Shown piece after piece: positions 26,008-35,152 of a stretch of DNA of 64,000 nucleotides. A program made the position numbers and the translations under genes. Where the stretch lies: contig OZ035961.1 of NCBI GenBank assembly GCA_964034945.1, positions 90,674,991-90,738,990 on the forward strand, read 5' to 3'. This DNA is from Chrysopilus asiliformis. Lineage: Eukaryota > Arthropoda > Insecta > Diptera > Rhagionidae. The notes beneath the pieces are model-generated. The model searched no databases. It had not been told where the DNA came from and saw only the letters and a list, made by a program, of their open reading frames with translations. Positions within the stretch are counted from its first letter, which is position 1; every line of letters begins with the position of its first letter.

Positions 26008-29000
26008 TTTAGAAGCTTTTCTAATTTTTTTTAGATGTAGTAAAGCAATTAATAAATATAAGAGTTTGGTGCGAATCACATCCTCCTATTCAGTAAAAAT
26101 AGTAAATTGAAAATATTTTAAAGTACTTTTTCCTGCCTGCAGGGTAGAGGAAAGAAAATTTTCTCTTTGATTGAACTGAGGAATTCGTTTCCCTCTTTTT
26201 ATTTTGATATTTTATTTTGATATTTTATTTTGATATTTTATTTTATTACAGTTTGGCTATGCTCAGTACCTTCCGCAACTTAGACTGCAAGCCACTGTAG
26301 GAATATTAATTTACGGAGAGGAACAGAACTGATTTATTCACTGAACCCAGAAAATAGGATTGATGGCAAAACATGAAAAAAATAAACCAAAAGCCAAAAA
26401 AAAATTAAAAAGTTAATGGGTCAAATCCCTGCTAATATTGGTGATGTAAAAATGCTAGAAAAGGCACCAAAAGGGATACAAATGGCAAGGGGTTGAAATT
26501 TGTTCCAAATATATATATATATGTATGTAAACCAAAAAGGTTAAATCCGGATCACTGAAAATTCATCAGCGTCCTTTTTCTACACTTTACTTGCCCCGCA
26601 CTGATTAAATTTTCGATGTCACAACCACTAAAAGTCAGTCAGTCACTCTTTAGTCAAGCTCTTGAGTATGAATGAGAGGGTGGTGTGGGAAAGTGTAGGT
26701 AGGCCCAAGGCCTTTTTTCTCTGGAAATGAACGGAAAAGTCAATAAATTACGATCGAAAAGCATTCAGGAATTGAATGTCAGGATTTTTTATAGACAGGA
26801 CAATATGTTTCAAGCTTGAGGTTTGATGCTGGGCCCAAACTTTTCACTTTGTTAACCAACTTCCGAAATGATTTTTTCGGAATCCTCTGAAAGTGGAAAA
26901 TTTGATTTAAAATCGTATCAAATGGCCGCACATACAGAAATCGACTTTTCAAAAAGGATTTAGCGATGAGTTTAAAACAGGATGTGAAAACGTGAATGGG
27001 AAAAATTAACTTTTCGACCGAATGTGTCGGAATATTGATGGCTGGTATTGTAGGTCAAAAGTGGGGTCCGCCATCATGTAGTTGAGTAGTGGACCCAATC
27101 CGGGTGAAATTCAGAAGTGGAATCACTCGTATTATAGTTCAGAAGTGGGATCAACTATGAAAATAATGCATGTATTTTTGAATAATTCCGTTTGTCAGGA
27201 TTACTGGGTATATGACGTGAACACGCAATCCGGAAAATGAGACTCTATGTAGAAGTAAATCCCCAGGATAAAACTTTAATATTTCGTTACACATTTTTAG
27301 TGTCACACTCGGGTGCTGCATTCTTGAATAGGCCTTCATCCACTAAGCCTCCAGGCTTTATACAGATGTCAAAAAAGTATAAAATAAAAAGTTAAGCACA
27401 CTTTATGCCCATATTTCAAGAGATATAAGGAACCAAAAAATATATTGAAGGTTTTTTTATATATTATTTTTCGACTTTTTCATGTTCAAAAGAATAGCAA
27501 CGTTCATATTTGATTTTTTTTCTTATATATTTTTTCTGTAAACTGCCACAGATGCCAGCTAAAAGTATCATATGTTGGAAAGTTTCGTCATTTGCATAAG
27601 ACGATCAAACGAAATGTGAATGAGGAAAGGTTAGAAATTGCTACTCATGGTATTTGGAAAGCAATAACAATAAGAAATCCTTGCTCTCAAAAATGAAGAG
27701 GAAAAAATGTTCTTTTCTGAGTTTATGAAAATCTGAGATTTCGGTTGGAAAAGTTTTAAGCAGAGAGTTTTTATGATTTCAACAATAAAATGCATGAATG
27801 TCGATAGCTGAATGATACGTTTTTTTTTCTATATTTTTATGATCAATTTTGTTCAAGTAATAAAGAGTTATTAACACTACAGTAACCCCGGATAACTGCA
27901 CATGGGAAAAATTCTGGATTCGTGGGTTTGCTCTTATCCGATCCTTCTTTAACAGCAAAAGTTGAGCAATTAAGTTGGCCCTCCATTACCATGACTTTTC
28001 CCAACTGCAAAAAAATAGAGACACATTTATGTGAAGATACCTTTATGTGAAGATACCTTGGCGAGAAAGGGAGATAAGAATCAACTGCAAAAATTTGTCG
28101 GCAACTGCAAAAATAATTTCCCCTCTTTTTTATGGCGATTTTATGGTTGCAGTTGACGGACTTGAACTTTTTTATAGCGATTTCTACTACAATCACACAT
28201 TGTCTCTGCAAGTGAATAGTGAGCACAGACACATACAAAGTGCTATTATAGCGTAGCTGTCATTTTTCATGTAGTTCAAACACACACATGCAGCTATATA
28301 GCTTTATTTCTATGCTAATTTGTACCTTATATTCATAGCATAAGGTTTGATATGATTGCTATAAAATTGTTAAACTGGACGAGAAAGCGTTTATACTTGT
28401 ATTCAGTCATTCTTATTTAGATCTATATAAGTCTATCTTGCTCTAGTTTTCTGCATTTTTTTGCAGTTACAGAAGTCATGGTAGTGGAGATCCTCCTTTA
28501 TGAGGAACCTTTTTACAATTTGTATAGAAGTGGGGGAAACGAACGGTTCTATTACATTTTGATGTATGGAACTGTTATGTAAAACTGTATTATAAACAGG
28601 TTTTACCTTTCTAATATTTTCTATACAGCTCACCGTTTTCGAGAAAATAAAAAAAAAGTATACAATTTGTATGCGAGAGGGGGAAGCAGTGTTCCGATTG
28701 GATTTTGATGTATGGATGAGTTATGCAAAATCTTATTCTAAATACATTTTACCTTTTTAAAATTTTCAATATTACTCACCGTTTTCAGAAAAATTGCAAA
28801 AAAATATGTTTAATTTAATTTGTATGGGAGAGAGAAAGGAAGGAATGGTCCAATTTTGCCCGTTCAAGAACTTATCCTAGCCATTTATGAGAAGTATAAC
28901 TGTACAAAATTACAAGTCTCTAGCTCACTCCTTTCGAAAGTTATGGTGTTCACGGACGAACAGACGAACAGAATGACGGACAGACCGACGGACAGGCAGA

Positions 29001-32000
29001 CGGACAGACATATGGGCAGACAGACAGACGGACAGATAGACGGATATACAGATGGACAGACAGATGGACATACGGACGGACATGCAGAATTCAAAAGCTT
29101 TTGTCATCGCAAACACCCTGGTGTAGTTCATTTTTGTGTCCGATGGTCTCTAGCTCAATACGATCGAAATTTATGGTGTTCACGCACAGACCGACGGAAA
29201 GACAGACGTACAGACAGACAGACGGACAGACAGATGGACATATAGACCGATATACAGATGGACAGACAGACAGACAGATTGACAGACAGAGTGACACCCT
29301 GGTGTAGTTAATTTTTGTGTCCGATGATTTGTTCGATGCGTTATAAACGGTATACTAAATCTAATATACTTCTATGTGATATATCCTTTAGAGTATAAAA
29401 ATCTGGGACCAAAGTTTAGTTTCCGATACCAAAGAATTAGGGACAACATGCCAGAATTCGGAACTATTCCGGTCATTCCGGGATCTATGTTCATCCTATC
29501 TCGCCATCGTATCTTTTCTATTTTTATTATACCCGTATGGCGAAACCAAAGGGTATATTAACTTTGCCTTACCGTTTGTAACGCCAAGATCCCGTCATCG
29601 CACAAAAAAATGAATTACACCAGTGTGTTTAGAATGATAAAAAAAGTTGAATTTAGCATGTCCGTCCGTCTGTCCGTCTGTCCGTCTGTCCGTCCGTCTG
29701 TCCGTCCGTCTGTCCGTCCGTCTGTCCGTCCGTCTGTCCGTCCGTCTGTCTGTCTGTGGCGCGGATTGCGTGCGCACGGATTGAGCTAGAGACTTGAAAT
29801 TTTGCACAGATCCGTTTTTCGTAAAATGTGAGGCTAAGTTCGTTAATGGGCAAAAATGGACCATACCAACGAAAACTTTTTCTGAATATCTCAAAAACGG
29901 TGAATTTCATCAAAAAAGTCCAAGAACAAAAGTTATTTAGGATATGATTCTACATCAAACTTCCATACATCAAAATCCGATTGGAATAAATTTTAAAAAA
30001 TCTTATTGGAAAGTCTGACTTCAAAGTGGAATTTTGATACAACTGTTCGCTGTTCACTTACATCACCATACGGGTTTTCAATAATTGCCAGATTGGCAAT
30101 TATAGCTTTTGTTATGTTTTTAAGATACACACAACTTGCCGAAAAAAAATTTCTGAAAAAAAGTTTGAACAAATCCAAAACGCTTGTTAGCGCGATATTA
30201 CACACGGCAATTTTCGGGCTTACTTAAGCCGATTTTTGGCAGAAACGACTGAGGAGGCAAAAGTTGCCACTCGAAATCATAGCTTATCGACAATCTGCAT
30301 GCATGCAAAGCGTGTGTACCGGTTTGGGAAAAGTAGTAGGCAGAAATCATTTTCGTTCTGACCGTCAGCAGGTAAAGATCTTGGGAAGTATATGAGCAGC
30401 AGCAATTTCAATGGTTTGAGTCCACACACACACACACCCATGTAAACCTGTGTAGCATATGCAAACAGGATTGGCTTATTACCTTAAATAAGCCAAGTGT
30501 AATATCGGACTTAGACGAAATGTAGATTATAACCAGCTTATAACCAAATTATAACCAGCGGTTAAATTGTATAATACAACTCAAAAATGTTTTGTATCAC
30601 TCTTCATTAAAATGTGCAACAAAATAGCCTTTATTTAAGTCTTAAAAAATCTCATTAATTTCACAGAAAATATCTTTCTTTCATTTTTCCAAATTTACCT
30701 TCCATTTTGGTATTTCTGAAGTGTCAATAACTCCAAATGGAAACCATCCAAAAGGCAAGCAACAACGAAAAAATGGCAAGCATTTTTTTCTGGTTATAGA
30801 ATTTTTTTCTCCCCATTTCTTATGAAAAGTAAGAAAAGAAAACACTCGTAGCGGGGGTTTTTGCTTCAATTTTCTTCTTTCATTTTTATAGCTTGCCATA
30901 AAACGTTCAAAGGCAATTCTTCTTTTTGAGGATTCACTGCTTTCAGTATTATTATTGCCTGTTTGATCAAAAGAACTTTGAGACGTCGTAAATTGCTTTC
31001 CACTTAACCAAAACGTTGAAGAACACTTTTAATGAGCTGCCGTTCCATTTATTCCAATTTCAAGGAATGCTAAACGACTTCATCTTACAACGTAACGTCG
31101 TCTATTCGCCGCTTATTGGTCGTCTTATCGTGTCGCCTCATCAACTCCAACAACGAAATCCGGAGATGAACTGAAATTAAGCAAAAGGGTGGATTTTCTT
31201 TTTTTTTTGTTTGAGGGGAGAAATTGGATTCATATCGATGGGATTCAATAATTGCAATAAAATCCAGGAACGATTCTGTTTAGTTGAATTCTAGAAACTC
31301 GTCATCGACATTCAAAATGCCTTTATTGGGTCCTGTGGGAGGAGGCGCAGAGAGATTAGGAAATCCCTTTTTCCTTTGAGTCTTTCCTAAGGGTTTGGTC
31401 TTCAGGAATTTTCTTCGGGGCGTTTATGCTGTTAGAAAAGCTGAAACGAATGTTTTTGTGGGGTTTTTTTGGACAATTTAGCAGAGGCCGGAAGGACGGA
31501 ATTTTCCTATTTATCGACGGAGTAATAAAGAAAATTGCCTTCAGTAAAAGCCCTGAGAGCAATTGAATGTGGAAACTGTCACAAATATTAACATTGCCTG
31601 AAAGGTACGTTTTCTCAGGAAAATGGGAAGTGAACACAAACACTTTGAGGTAAAAAAATATCAAAAAAAAAAGAAAAACCACTGAAGATGTGTTAATTTG
31701 ATATTTTCCTTTTAGAAAACGGAAATGGCGTCATGAATCTCTCTGAAAATATTAAATCATAGTTCTTAATTCATTCTAGGATATATGATTTTGTTGCTTG
31801 CTGTGTAAGCATGTGTGGATCAATTATTATAAGAAATTATGATAATCTACTTAAGTGTGCAATAAAGAGAAGCTGCCGCTAATCAAACGTGCTCAGCATT
31901 TTCCATATGATAGATTTCCCCATATTTGAAGTGTGTGAGAAATTTTCTGTTCTTCATAACAGTGTTTTTTCTAGCTTTAATAACTTCTATCATATCATAT

Positions 32001-35000
32001 GGAAGAAAGCATGGAAAAAAGAGATTCATAATTGGGAATAATATCTACATAATAGAAAAGATGGTAGAGGTTTGAAAATATTTGATTATATTTACAAAAG
32101 AGAAGCGATAACGTAATATTTTTTTTTGCTACGTTTCATTATAACTTACTTAGCTGGATGTATAGAATCAAACTTGGTAATTTTTCCAAGAGCCCATTCC
32201 CTACAAAGATGTTTTCTTGTTAATCCTGGTGATAAATATCTGAACTTAATTAATATTATTTTGTAAATGTTGCAAATTTAATTTTTGTGCGCTCTAATTA
32301 CTGTGGCGTCTAACTAAAAAGATATTGATGGCGAATGTTTTAGTTTAAATTTTGAACCCTTTCGTTTTTTTTTAAACCCAAGCAACCGAAAATGGTTACA
32401 TACCGGTTACGCGACGATCACAAAACGTGTGTTGTAAAATATATGGGGCCACAAATTGTTCGCAGTAACGTTACAGTAACGTTAATGTAACGTAAACATC
32501 ATAGTTTTTGCCTAGTTTTTTGTATCGCTATAAAGTAACGGTTGCACAACCGTCTCCGCCGAAACTCTTGTGAGACGAAGTTTGACAATTGGAGTGAGGG
32601 AGGGGTTAGCAATCAGATGAAACGTCAGTGCAAACTTGTATCACAAGAGTGCATCAGAAAACGATTTAAAAATGTTTTTATGACCGGTTACAACATAACA
32701 GATATGCAACGGTTTTTTGCGATTGGTCATAAAGTAACCAATTTGTAACGGGACCAGTCACATGCATAGACAAAAATAGTACTAAGTAGTTAAACTTTTT
32801 GTAATAGTAGTCGATTTTGAATATTTCTGTAATTGAAATTTACTATCTTATAGTTATGCTCGCAATTTTCCATTATAAAATAGTAAGGTTTGTAATTTTT
32901 TCTCTGCGTGCACAAAATAACCGATTTGCGACGGTTTTCTTTCGCGATATGTCCCAAAGTCACAGATTTGAACCATTTTTTTGCGCCCGGTTACAAAGTC
33001 ACCGATTTGCAGCGATTGCAACGAAGGATCGGCCCTCCCCTTCTCCGGCTATGGTTTTTCTTAAACTCCGTAAAAAATGCGCCGCAGGCGAAAATATTCA
33101 ACGTTCAGTGTGAAATAAGAATTTAATTTAGTTGAAAAACATTGAAAGCGACCTTTTTTCTTAATTAACTTGCGCCAAAGGTTAAAGATAAGAAGCCTAG
33201 AACAAATTTTTGGGGTCCAAAAAAATCCGCCAGCGGAAATGGAATCTTTGGCATGCCTTGCACAACGAAATCAATGAAAATATTTGAATCCCATGCGTTA
33301 CTTGATTAATGCCCTAAACACATGTGCAGATTTTCTGCATGCAGAGCTGCATGCATATCTGCAGCTAAGACACATGAGCAGATTTTTTTGACATTTAATC
33401 GCATCGGCTGCTGTCAACAATGGAAGAAGATTTGGACAATTTTTATATTGGAAATGGATTGATCACCTCATGTTCCTGAAAGACATAGATAACGTCAATA
33501 CAAAGTATTGAATATTTTCTACTGGACTTTACGTTTCCTTTTCTTTCCTTTTCCACTGTGTACGAATTTAGTCCATAGTCTCTTTGCTAACAGTCGATTT
33601 TGGCAAACACCAAAAAAGAATCCTCGGTTGGCATCACTAATTCTGCGCAGAGAAAGTTGAATTTGAGATACCATGCAGCTCTGCGGTGCATGCAGAATTT
33701 ACATGTGTTCCACTTCATATAAACGAGTGTATTTAAATTCCGCTGCATGCAGAATTCTGCACATCTGTTTAGGGCATAAGACTGGTAAAACTACAGTATT
33801 TTCCATACATTTTAAAAGTTCTATAAAAAGTTATGTTGTTGCTTATCTTTAGTTATCTAATCTTTGCTTGCGCTTCACTACTTTTTTTAGTATGCGCTAT
33901 CCCACATGAGGGAGAAAGCGATTGGCAGATTCGTCTGACTCAAGGCGAACGTAGCCAAACTTAGGCGAGTTAAAGCCAATCGAAACAAGCTCAAGCTCAA
34001 CACTCTTGAGTTTGAGTGATTCGGAAGTGAAAAGTTAAAATCCACGGAAGTGAAAAGTCAAAATCCACCCGGAAGGTGACGAGGGTGACGGGGGTGACGG
34101 GGTGACGGGAGGAGGGCGGTGAAGACATAGGATTAACTTTAGTGGGCGAAGACTTTCTTGCCGATTTTTCTGGCCATTGTGAAGCCGCATTTATGTCAAC
34201 CGTAACGTTAACGGTTTACCTAAATACTTTTTGGGTTTTTAAATGTGAACAGAAATATTTACACTAAAAAAACTAATTTAGACAGGTGTGTACAAAATAG
34301 TACTAAGTTATTGGTTGTAAAAATGTATTTAAGGAATTCAAAGTTAGTGTGTTGGTTTAGTACAAATAAATCTAAATTTATGCAATTTGCGAAATTCGCT
34401 TCCATTTTTAATTACAATTTCAATAAATAAAAAATTTATGAAAAGCAATTTCACCTGTTTTTCAAAAATCATGGCTCTTAAATTTTTATTGCCAAACAGA
34501 AACAATTCGATTGGAAAATGGGCAAACGAAAATAACATTTGTAACGGCAATGCAGTAAAATAAATCAAATAACCCACAAATACACGTACGTGACCATCAT
34601 AAAACAATAAAAAAATATGTAAAACAGACATAATTTCGATTCTTAAATTTCCATCCAAATGGAAAATCAAACTAGAAGAAAATTTGGATTTCTACAAAAC
34701 GAATAAACAAATGTGGTAAAATATGAAAACAGAAAATCATACACACACATAAATATAACCCAAAACAAACAGAAAAAAAAAGATTTACCGAAAAAAAGAA
34801 AAACAAAAATTATCCGTGAATTTTCCTCGTTATTCAATTTGACACACTTTTGACACAAATATACGTTCACATCACTTTTCCTCGTTAATTAGCCTTGGAG
34901 TCTCATGGGTACACAAAACTTTATTTCATCTCGTTAAGAAAAGAAAAAGAAAGAAAACAAAAAAAAATGATGCATGTCTGCGGGAAAAGTCCGGGAAATA

Positions 35001-35152
35001 TGAGAAAGAGAAAAAAACAATAATAAAACGAACATGTAGTGGTGAAAAAATAAACCAAAAATTTTCCGAATAAACTTACATGAGGCGAGCTCCTGCAGAT
35101 GTTGGAATTCGCTAGGAGACAGTTTGTCCCACTTGGGCAATACATTCGCCAT
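834..35152 (-). CDS. Dgk: Diacylglycerol kinase, type I (N-terminal part, five exons)
   Basis: Partial CDS, join of complement 35152..35080, 20600..20524, 2108..1910, 1501..1346 and 1013..834; it continues past the left edge. The spliced length is 685 nt, giving 228 codons plus one base, and phases agree at every junction (1, 0, 1, 1, 1). Type I diacylglycerol kinases phosphorylate diacylglycerol to phosphatidic acid, ending DAG signalling and starting phosphoinositide resynthesis; they are calcium-regulated and move between cytosol and membrane. The part here is the family's N-terminal recoverin-homology region (KWDKLSPSEFQHLQELA, residues 7-23; DIDYDGFRRFLDAFL, 51-65; SKHLFVSFLKPG, 74-85), followed by a Ser/His/Asn-rich linker (about 117-228). 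EF hands, C1 fingers and the catalytic domain are outside the window. Family assignment comes from recognising these motifs; the symbol follows the Drosophila type I gene. rdgA-type kinases lack this N-terminus. Confidence 0.87.
1346..1501 (-). CDS. Dgk: Dgk coding exon 4
   Basis: 156 nt. The acceptor TTCCAG ends at 1502 and the donor GTAAGA starts at 1345. It encodes residues 117-168 in phase 1, reading GSIPNINNIVDLPQN near its start and ESKCKA near its end. This is a low-complexity linker between the recoverin-homology region and the EF hands expected downstream. Exon support comes from flanking splice sites and frame continuity as well as composition. Confidence 0.83.
1910..2108 (-). CDS. 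Dgk: Dgk coding exon 3 (recoverin-homology core)
   Basis: 199 nt. The acceptor TTTTCAG ends at 2109. It encodes residues 51-116: DIDYDGFRRFLDAFLDCEAP, then SKHLFVSFLKPG and a segment ending SHTK. The DGFRRFL and HLFVSFL motifs are typical of the recoverin-homology domain in alpha/beta/gamma kinases. The donor is GTATCA at 1909, weaker than the gene's other donors, but its phase (1) joins exactly to exon 4 as Gly117. Confidence 0.9.
2820..3575 (+). mobile_element. Divergent INE-1/Helentron-like copy
   Basis: Two degenerate blocks with CTCGAGAACCGTTAAAGA or similar, then GTCGCTAGCTCAACGCG at about 3296, then a degenerate GACA/GACG microsatellite (about 3340-3450). This order matches the other INE-like copies in the window. 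Ends are not defined. Confidence 0.4.
3730..3923. mobile_element. Short MITE with about 33-bp terminal inverted repeats
   Basis: The left end TAAAGCCGCCCATACATTA and the reverse complement of the right end (TTAAGCCGGCCATACATTAT) match over about 33 bp, each continuing into GACTTGTTCTA. The element is about 194 bp and has no ORF. Superfamily unknown. Confidence 0.65.
3958..4857. mobile_element. 900-bp TIR element enclosing a second inverted repeat
   Basis: Outer arms match for about 37 bp (CCAATTCAGACTAACGATTG on both ends in inverted orientation). Inside, 3999-4739 is bounded by its own inverted repeat (TAGAACC..; GCGTCCGTC.. against ..GGACGCA..GGTTCTA). This is either a MITE inserted in another or a compound terminus. 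A smaller perfect hairpin, CTCGACCAATGAGATCAAA, lies at 4751-4769 and 4796-4814. No coding capacity. Confidence 0.6.
9431..10495. mobile_element. Miniature LTR retrotransposon (TRIM-like)
   Basis: Two 178-bp direct repeats, 9431-9608 and 10318-10495, start TGTAG, end CTACA and differ at one position by my reading (T/C at 9448 against 10335). They are flanked by the 4-bp duplication CAAG (9427-9430 and 10496-10499). The internal region is only 709 bp. ATATCAGAAGTGGGATAACT follows the left LTR directly, where a primer-binding site would lie, but I could not assign a tRNA. The purine tract before the right LTR is weak. No reverse transcriptase or integrase fits, so the element is non-autonomous. 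One mismatch implies a recent insertion. Confidence 0.82.
9751..10041 (+). CDS. Unrecognised 96-residue reading frame inside the LTR element
   Basis: An open frame from ATG 9751 (MSKEGDLWIRLQYF..) to a stop at 10039-10041. It has a Leu-rich helical middle and an acidic Ser/Glu/Asp tail. The frame stays open upstream to 9697. Its place between the LTRs suggests a gag-like remnant, but I see no zinc knuckle and do not recognise the sequence. It may be a chance ORF. Confidence 0.25.
   Translation: MSKEGDLWIRLQYFLNNAMMKDLKEQLNDLLLIANVTNVIVKLRLQGAWKDLLTGLLEVCVLNNLVEGNASSSNEDNVLEDDKAVNVFNAFNVKFL
10690..11372 (+). mobile_element. INE-1/Helentron-like element, subfamily 2
   Basis: Starts near ACATAAGAAAAGCTACAATTG, has two repeats of a block around TTTTGATGTATGGATGAG, then CAAGTCTCTAGCTTAATCC-like sequence, a short GACGGACGG tract (about 11215-11240), ACCCTGGTGTAGTTCATTTT and an end near TAGAGTATAATAAG. 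No ORF. Confidence 0.6.
11849..11940. repeat. Tandem repeat, three units
   Basis: Three imperfect units containing AAAGGATTTTTCATTTTTCA, spaced by about 30-40 bp. A local tandem duplication in intron 2. Confidence 0.7.
12452..13026 (+). mobile_element. Internally deleted mariner element with TIRs
   Basis: Terminal inverted repeats of about 35 bp: CAACAAGGACATAACAATTT is identical at both ends, with three mismatches near the tips. They are flanked by TA at 12450-12451 and 13027-13028. Inside are the transposase start and end only. ATG 12564 gives about 21 residues (MVKFTNEQRFEIIKTYY..). The middle is missing and replaced by a (GATGAAAT)-type microsatellite. The C-terminal part (VEWPPRSCDLTPLDF, EELRNNIEREIANVP, ENWLQRINQ) follows, with frameshifts near 12730 and 12874. 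It is a dead, MITE-sized derivative of a Tc1/mariner element. Confidence 0.85.
12564..12922 (+). pseudogene. Mariner transposase remnant
   Basis: The N-terminal helix-turn-helix start (12564-12627) is joined by a deletion to the C-terminal third. It keeps the WPPRSCDLTPLD block around the last catalytic aspartate but loses the first two catalytic aspartates. At least two frameshifts are needed, the second before the predicted end HMNDIEFHT at 12922. Non-functional. Confidence 0.8.
16311..17439. mobile_element. 1.1-kb element with imperfect TIRs
   Basis: The left tip TACACGGTAAAAAATCTTGG matches the inverted right tip TACACGACAAAAAATCCTGG. Related sub-terminal motifs recur inside (TTAAATTCTAATC; CACTAGACC at about 16360 and 17153). 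No recognisable transposase. A 38-bp-period tandem duplication (16793-16824, 16831-16862) lies inside. Confidence 0.5.
16793..16862. repeat. Perfect 32-bp direct duplication
   Basis: Two identical 32-bp copies containing CAACAAAAAATACGATTTAA, 38 bp apart start to start. Probably a recent slippage duplication. Confidence 0.8.
17935..17952. repeat. C18 homopolymer tract
   Basis: Eighteen consecutive C on the plus strand inside Dgk intron 2, so the pre-mRNA would carry G18. Length may be affected by sequencing. Confidence 0.8.
18185..18388 (+). repeat. Dispersed repeat X, partial copy
   Basis: Contains GCGCCGCAGGCGAAAA and then a block with CCGGGACGACGTGCC and GTTCGGGAAGTATGGTTA. The same order occurs at 39.2-39.5 and 63.2-63.7 kb. 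Confidence 0.6.
18517..18902. mobile_element. Near-perfect 386-bp palindrome (fold-back MITE)
   Basis: The left arm 18517-18701 (from ATGCTACATTTACACGAATG) pairs with 18718-18902 across a 16-nt loop. By my alignment only one position in the 185-bp arms mismatches (TCAGATT against AATCTGG). It interrupts a copy of the long arm repeat also seen near 56.7 and 58.3 kb. No ORF. The near-identity points to a young insertion or recent gene conversion. Confidence 0.88.
20524..20600 (-). CDS. Dgk: Dgk coding exon 2
   Basis: 77 nt. The acceptor TTTTCAG ends at 20601 and the donor GTGAGT starts at 20523. The split codon T|AC gives Tyr25, followed by STRKLQEVLQEF, which continues the conserved N-terminal helix of type I diacylglycerol kinases, then a short Ser/Pro segment ending PDG. 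The exon ends in phase 0. It sits alone between introns of about 14.5 and 18.4 kb. Confidence 0.87.
21800..21967 (+). mobile_element. INE-1/Helentron-like element, 3' fragment
   Basis: A short GACGGACGGACGG tract, then ACATGCTAAATTCAAC, ACACACTGGTGTAATTCATT, TTACAAACGGTAAGGCAAAG and the 3' end CACCATACGGGTATAA. Identical in order to the full copies at 29.5, 35.7 and 50.9 kb. Confidence 0.75.
22124..22500 (+). repeat. GT-rich degenerate repeat element, copy 1
   Basis: Starts AGAGATGCAAACCAAAAG, then a long run of degenerate GGTTTTGGTTC / GGTTCGGTT units with interspersed TAAAATTTCAAAATTTGG. Homologous in order to the element at 56.9-58.15 kb. Not coding; the open frame through it is an artefact of composition. 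Confidence 0.65.
24340..24476 (+). repeat. Single unit of the GGGGTCGCTGA repeat
   Basis: AGGTCCTGTAAGGATAATG, then TTTTCCGGAAAAAATCTCAT, then TTTGGGGTCGCTGAATCCGA. One unit of the family that forms arrays with a period of about 121 bp at 47.5, 49.4 and 60.0 kb. Confidence 0.6.
24580..25879 (+). pseudogene. Mariner transposase pseudogene
   Basis: Readable blocks in order: a helix-turn-helix segment with ALRPHFGRHNRPTERTIRET; the linker RTARSNENIAAV; a gap where the first catalytic Asp should be; TVNGARYRAMINEFLLPKI; FQQDGATCHTAND with a catalytic Asp codon at 24921; WPPRSCDLTPLDYFLWG with the last Asp at 25047; after the Helitron, DKPATIDALEANI and the C-terminus MPEIIFKC with stop at 25879. 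The two visible aspartates are separated by 41 residues, as in the rosa-type DD41D group. The internal deletion, a frameshift near 24800 and a stop in place of Gln at about 24885 make it dead. Confidence 0.85.
25082..25707 (+). mobile_element. Non-autonomous Helitron inside the mariner
   Basis: Starts TC (TCCTATAATATAATACGAGG, then AATGTCTGTCTG) and ends with the hairpin CCGAGC-ATG-GCTCGG (25684-25698), five bases and CTGG. It sits exactly between A (25081) and T (25708), the standard Helitron target. The mariner frame resumes in phase on the other side. Inside are two tandem units 121 bp apart (anchor TATCTTCGAATTGGGTGG at 25243 and 25364) and a 15-bp hairpin, GAGGTGAGACCTATC, at 25613-25648. 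No Rep/helicase gene. Confidence 0.85.
25975..26007. repeat. C33 homopolymer tract
   Basis: Thirty-three consecutive C directly after the mariner 3' end, in Dgk intron 1. The transcript would carry G33. The assembled length is uncertain. Confidence 0.8.
26198..26243. repeat. Short AT-rich tandem repeat
   Basis: Three units of TATTTTATTTTGA with a period of about 13 bp. Confidence 0.7.
27973..28497 (+). mobile_element. Harbinger-type MITE, copy A
   Basis: A 525-bp element flanked by TTA on both sides (27970-27972, 28498-28500), the TWA target typical of PIF/Harbinger. TIRs begin AGTTGGCCCTCCATTACCAT and, inverted, AGGAGGATCTCC then AC.. after CATGACTTCTGTAACTGCAA; both continue into AACTGCAAAAAAAT. 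A 16-bp internal duplication, CTTTATGTGAAGATAC, occurs near 28033. No transposase. Copy B lies inverted at 42.8 kb. Confidence 0.85.
28501..29398 (+). mobile_element. INE-1/Helentron-like element, subfamily 2, with duplicated tail
   Basis: Two copies of the GTTTTCGAGAAAA block (about 28630 and 28780), GTCTCTAGCTCACTCC, a GACA/GACG microsatellite (28952-29085) and ACACCCTGGTGTAGTTCATT. The tail from GTCTCTAGCTC through the microsatellite is then repeated (29145-29290) before the 3' end TTTAGAGTATAAAAAT. The open frames through the microsatellite are periodicity artefacts. Confidence 0.7.
29403..29506 (+). repeat. Dispersed repeat X, short fragment
   Basis: GGGACCAAAGTTTAGTTTCC, then GACAACATGCCAGAATTCGG and CGGTCATTCCGGGATCTATG. 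Same order as the 3' end of repeat X at 63.6-63.7 kb. Confidence 0.6.
29528..30125 (-). mobile_element. INE-1/Helentron-like element, subfamily 1
   Basis: Read on the plus strand it starts TATACCCGTATGGCGAAACC, with AAAGGGTATATT forming the terminal stem. Then follow ACCGTTTGTAACGCCAAGAT, a (GTCY)n microsatellite (29660-29757), GATTGAGCTAGAGACTTGAA, ATTTTGCACAGATCCG and an end near GCTTTTGTTATGT. The layout parallels Drosophila INE-1. No ORF. It is inverted relative to the copy at 35.7 kb. Confidence 0.78.
30193..30507. mobile_element. MITE with CGATATTACAC termini
   Basis: The left tip CGATATTACACACGGC and inverted right tip CGATATTACACTTGGC match. Both are followed by TTA-rich ..TTAAGCC sequence. 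About 315 bp. A one-ended relative (CGGTATTACACTTGGCTTAT) lies at 42718. Confidence 0.65.
32380..33020 (+). repeat. Degenerate GGTTAC/GTAACC repeat cluster
   Basis: Repeated motifs of the form CCGGTTACAAAGTAACC and GATTTGCAACGGTTTTTTGCG occur at about 32400-32420, 32470-32560, 32680-32750 and 32915-33015. The stretch looks like a decayed array or an element with many internal inverted repeats. Function unknown. Confidence 0.45.
33309..33777. mobile_element. MITE with ATGCCCTAAACA termini
   Basis: Left ATGCCCTAAACACATGTGCA and inverted right ATGCCCTAAACAGATGTGCA match. Both continue to CTGCATGCAG. About 469 bp. Several internal GCATGCAG palindromes. No ORF. Confidence 0.72.

Larger units (their letters stand above)
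20601..35079 (-). other. Dgk intron 1 (about 14.5 kb)
   Basis: A phase 1 intron bounded by GTAAGT at 35079 and TTTTCAG at 20601. Contents are transposon-derived: a truncated INE-like piece, a GT-rich element, a mariner with a nested Helitron, a C33 tract (G33 in the transcript), a Harbinger-type MITE, INE-like copies in both orientations, and further MITEs. AT-rich stretches such as 20.6-21.5, 22.5-24.3, 26.1-27.9 and 30.5-32.3 kb show nothing assignable. Confidence 0.8.

Noticed and set aside
28820..29245. 141-residue frame rich in TDRQTDGQ repeats
   Set aside because: It is the GACA/GACG microsatellite of an INE-like element read in an open phase; similar frames at 51118-51546 and 29595-29894 have the same origin.
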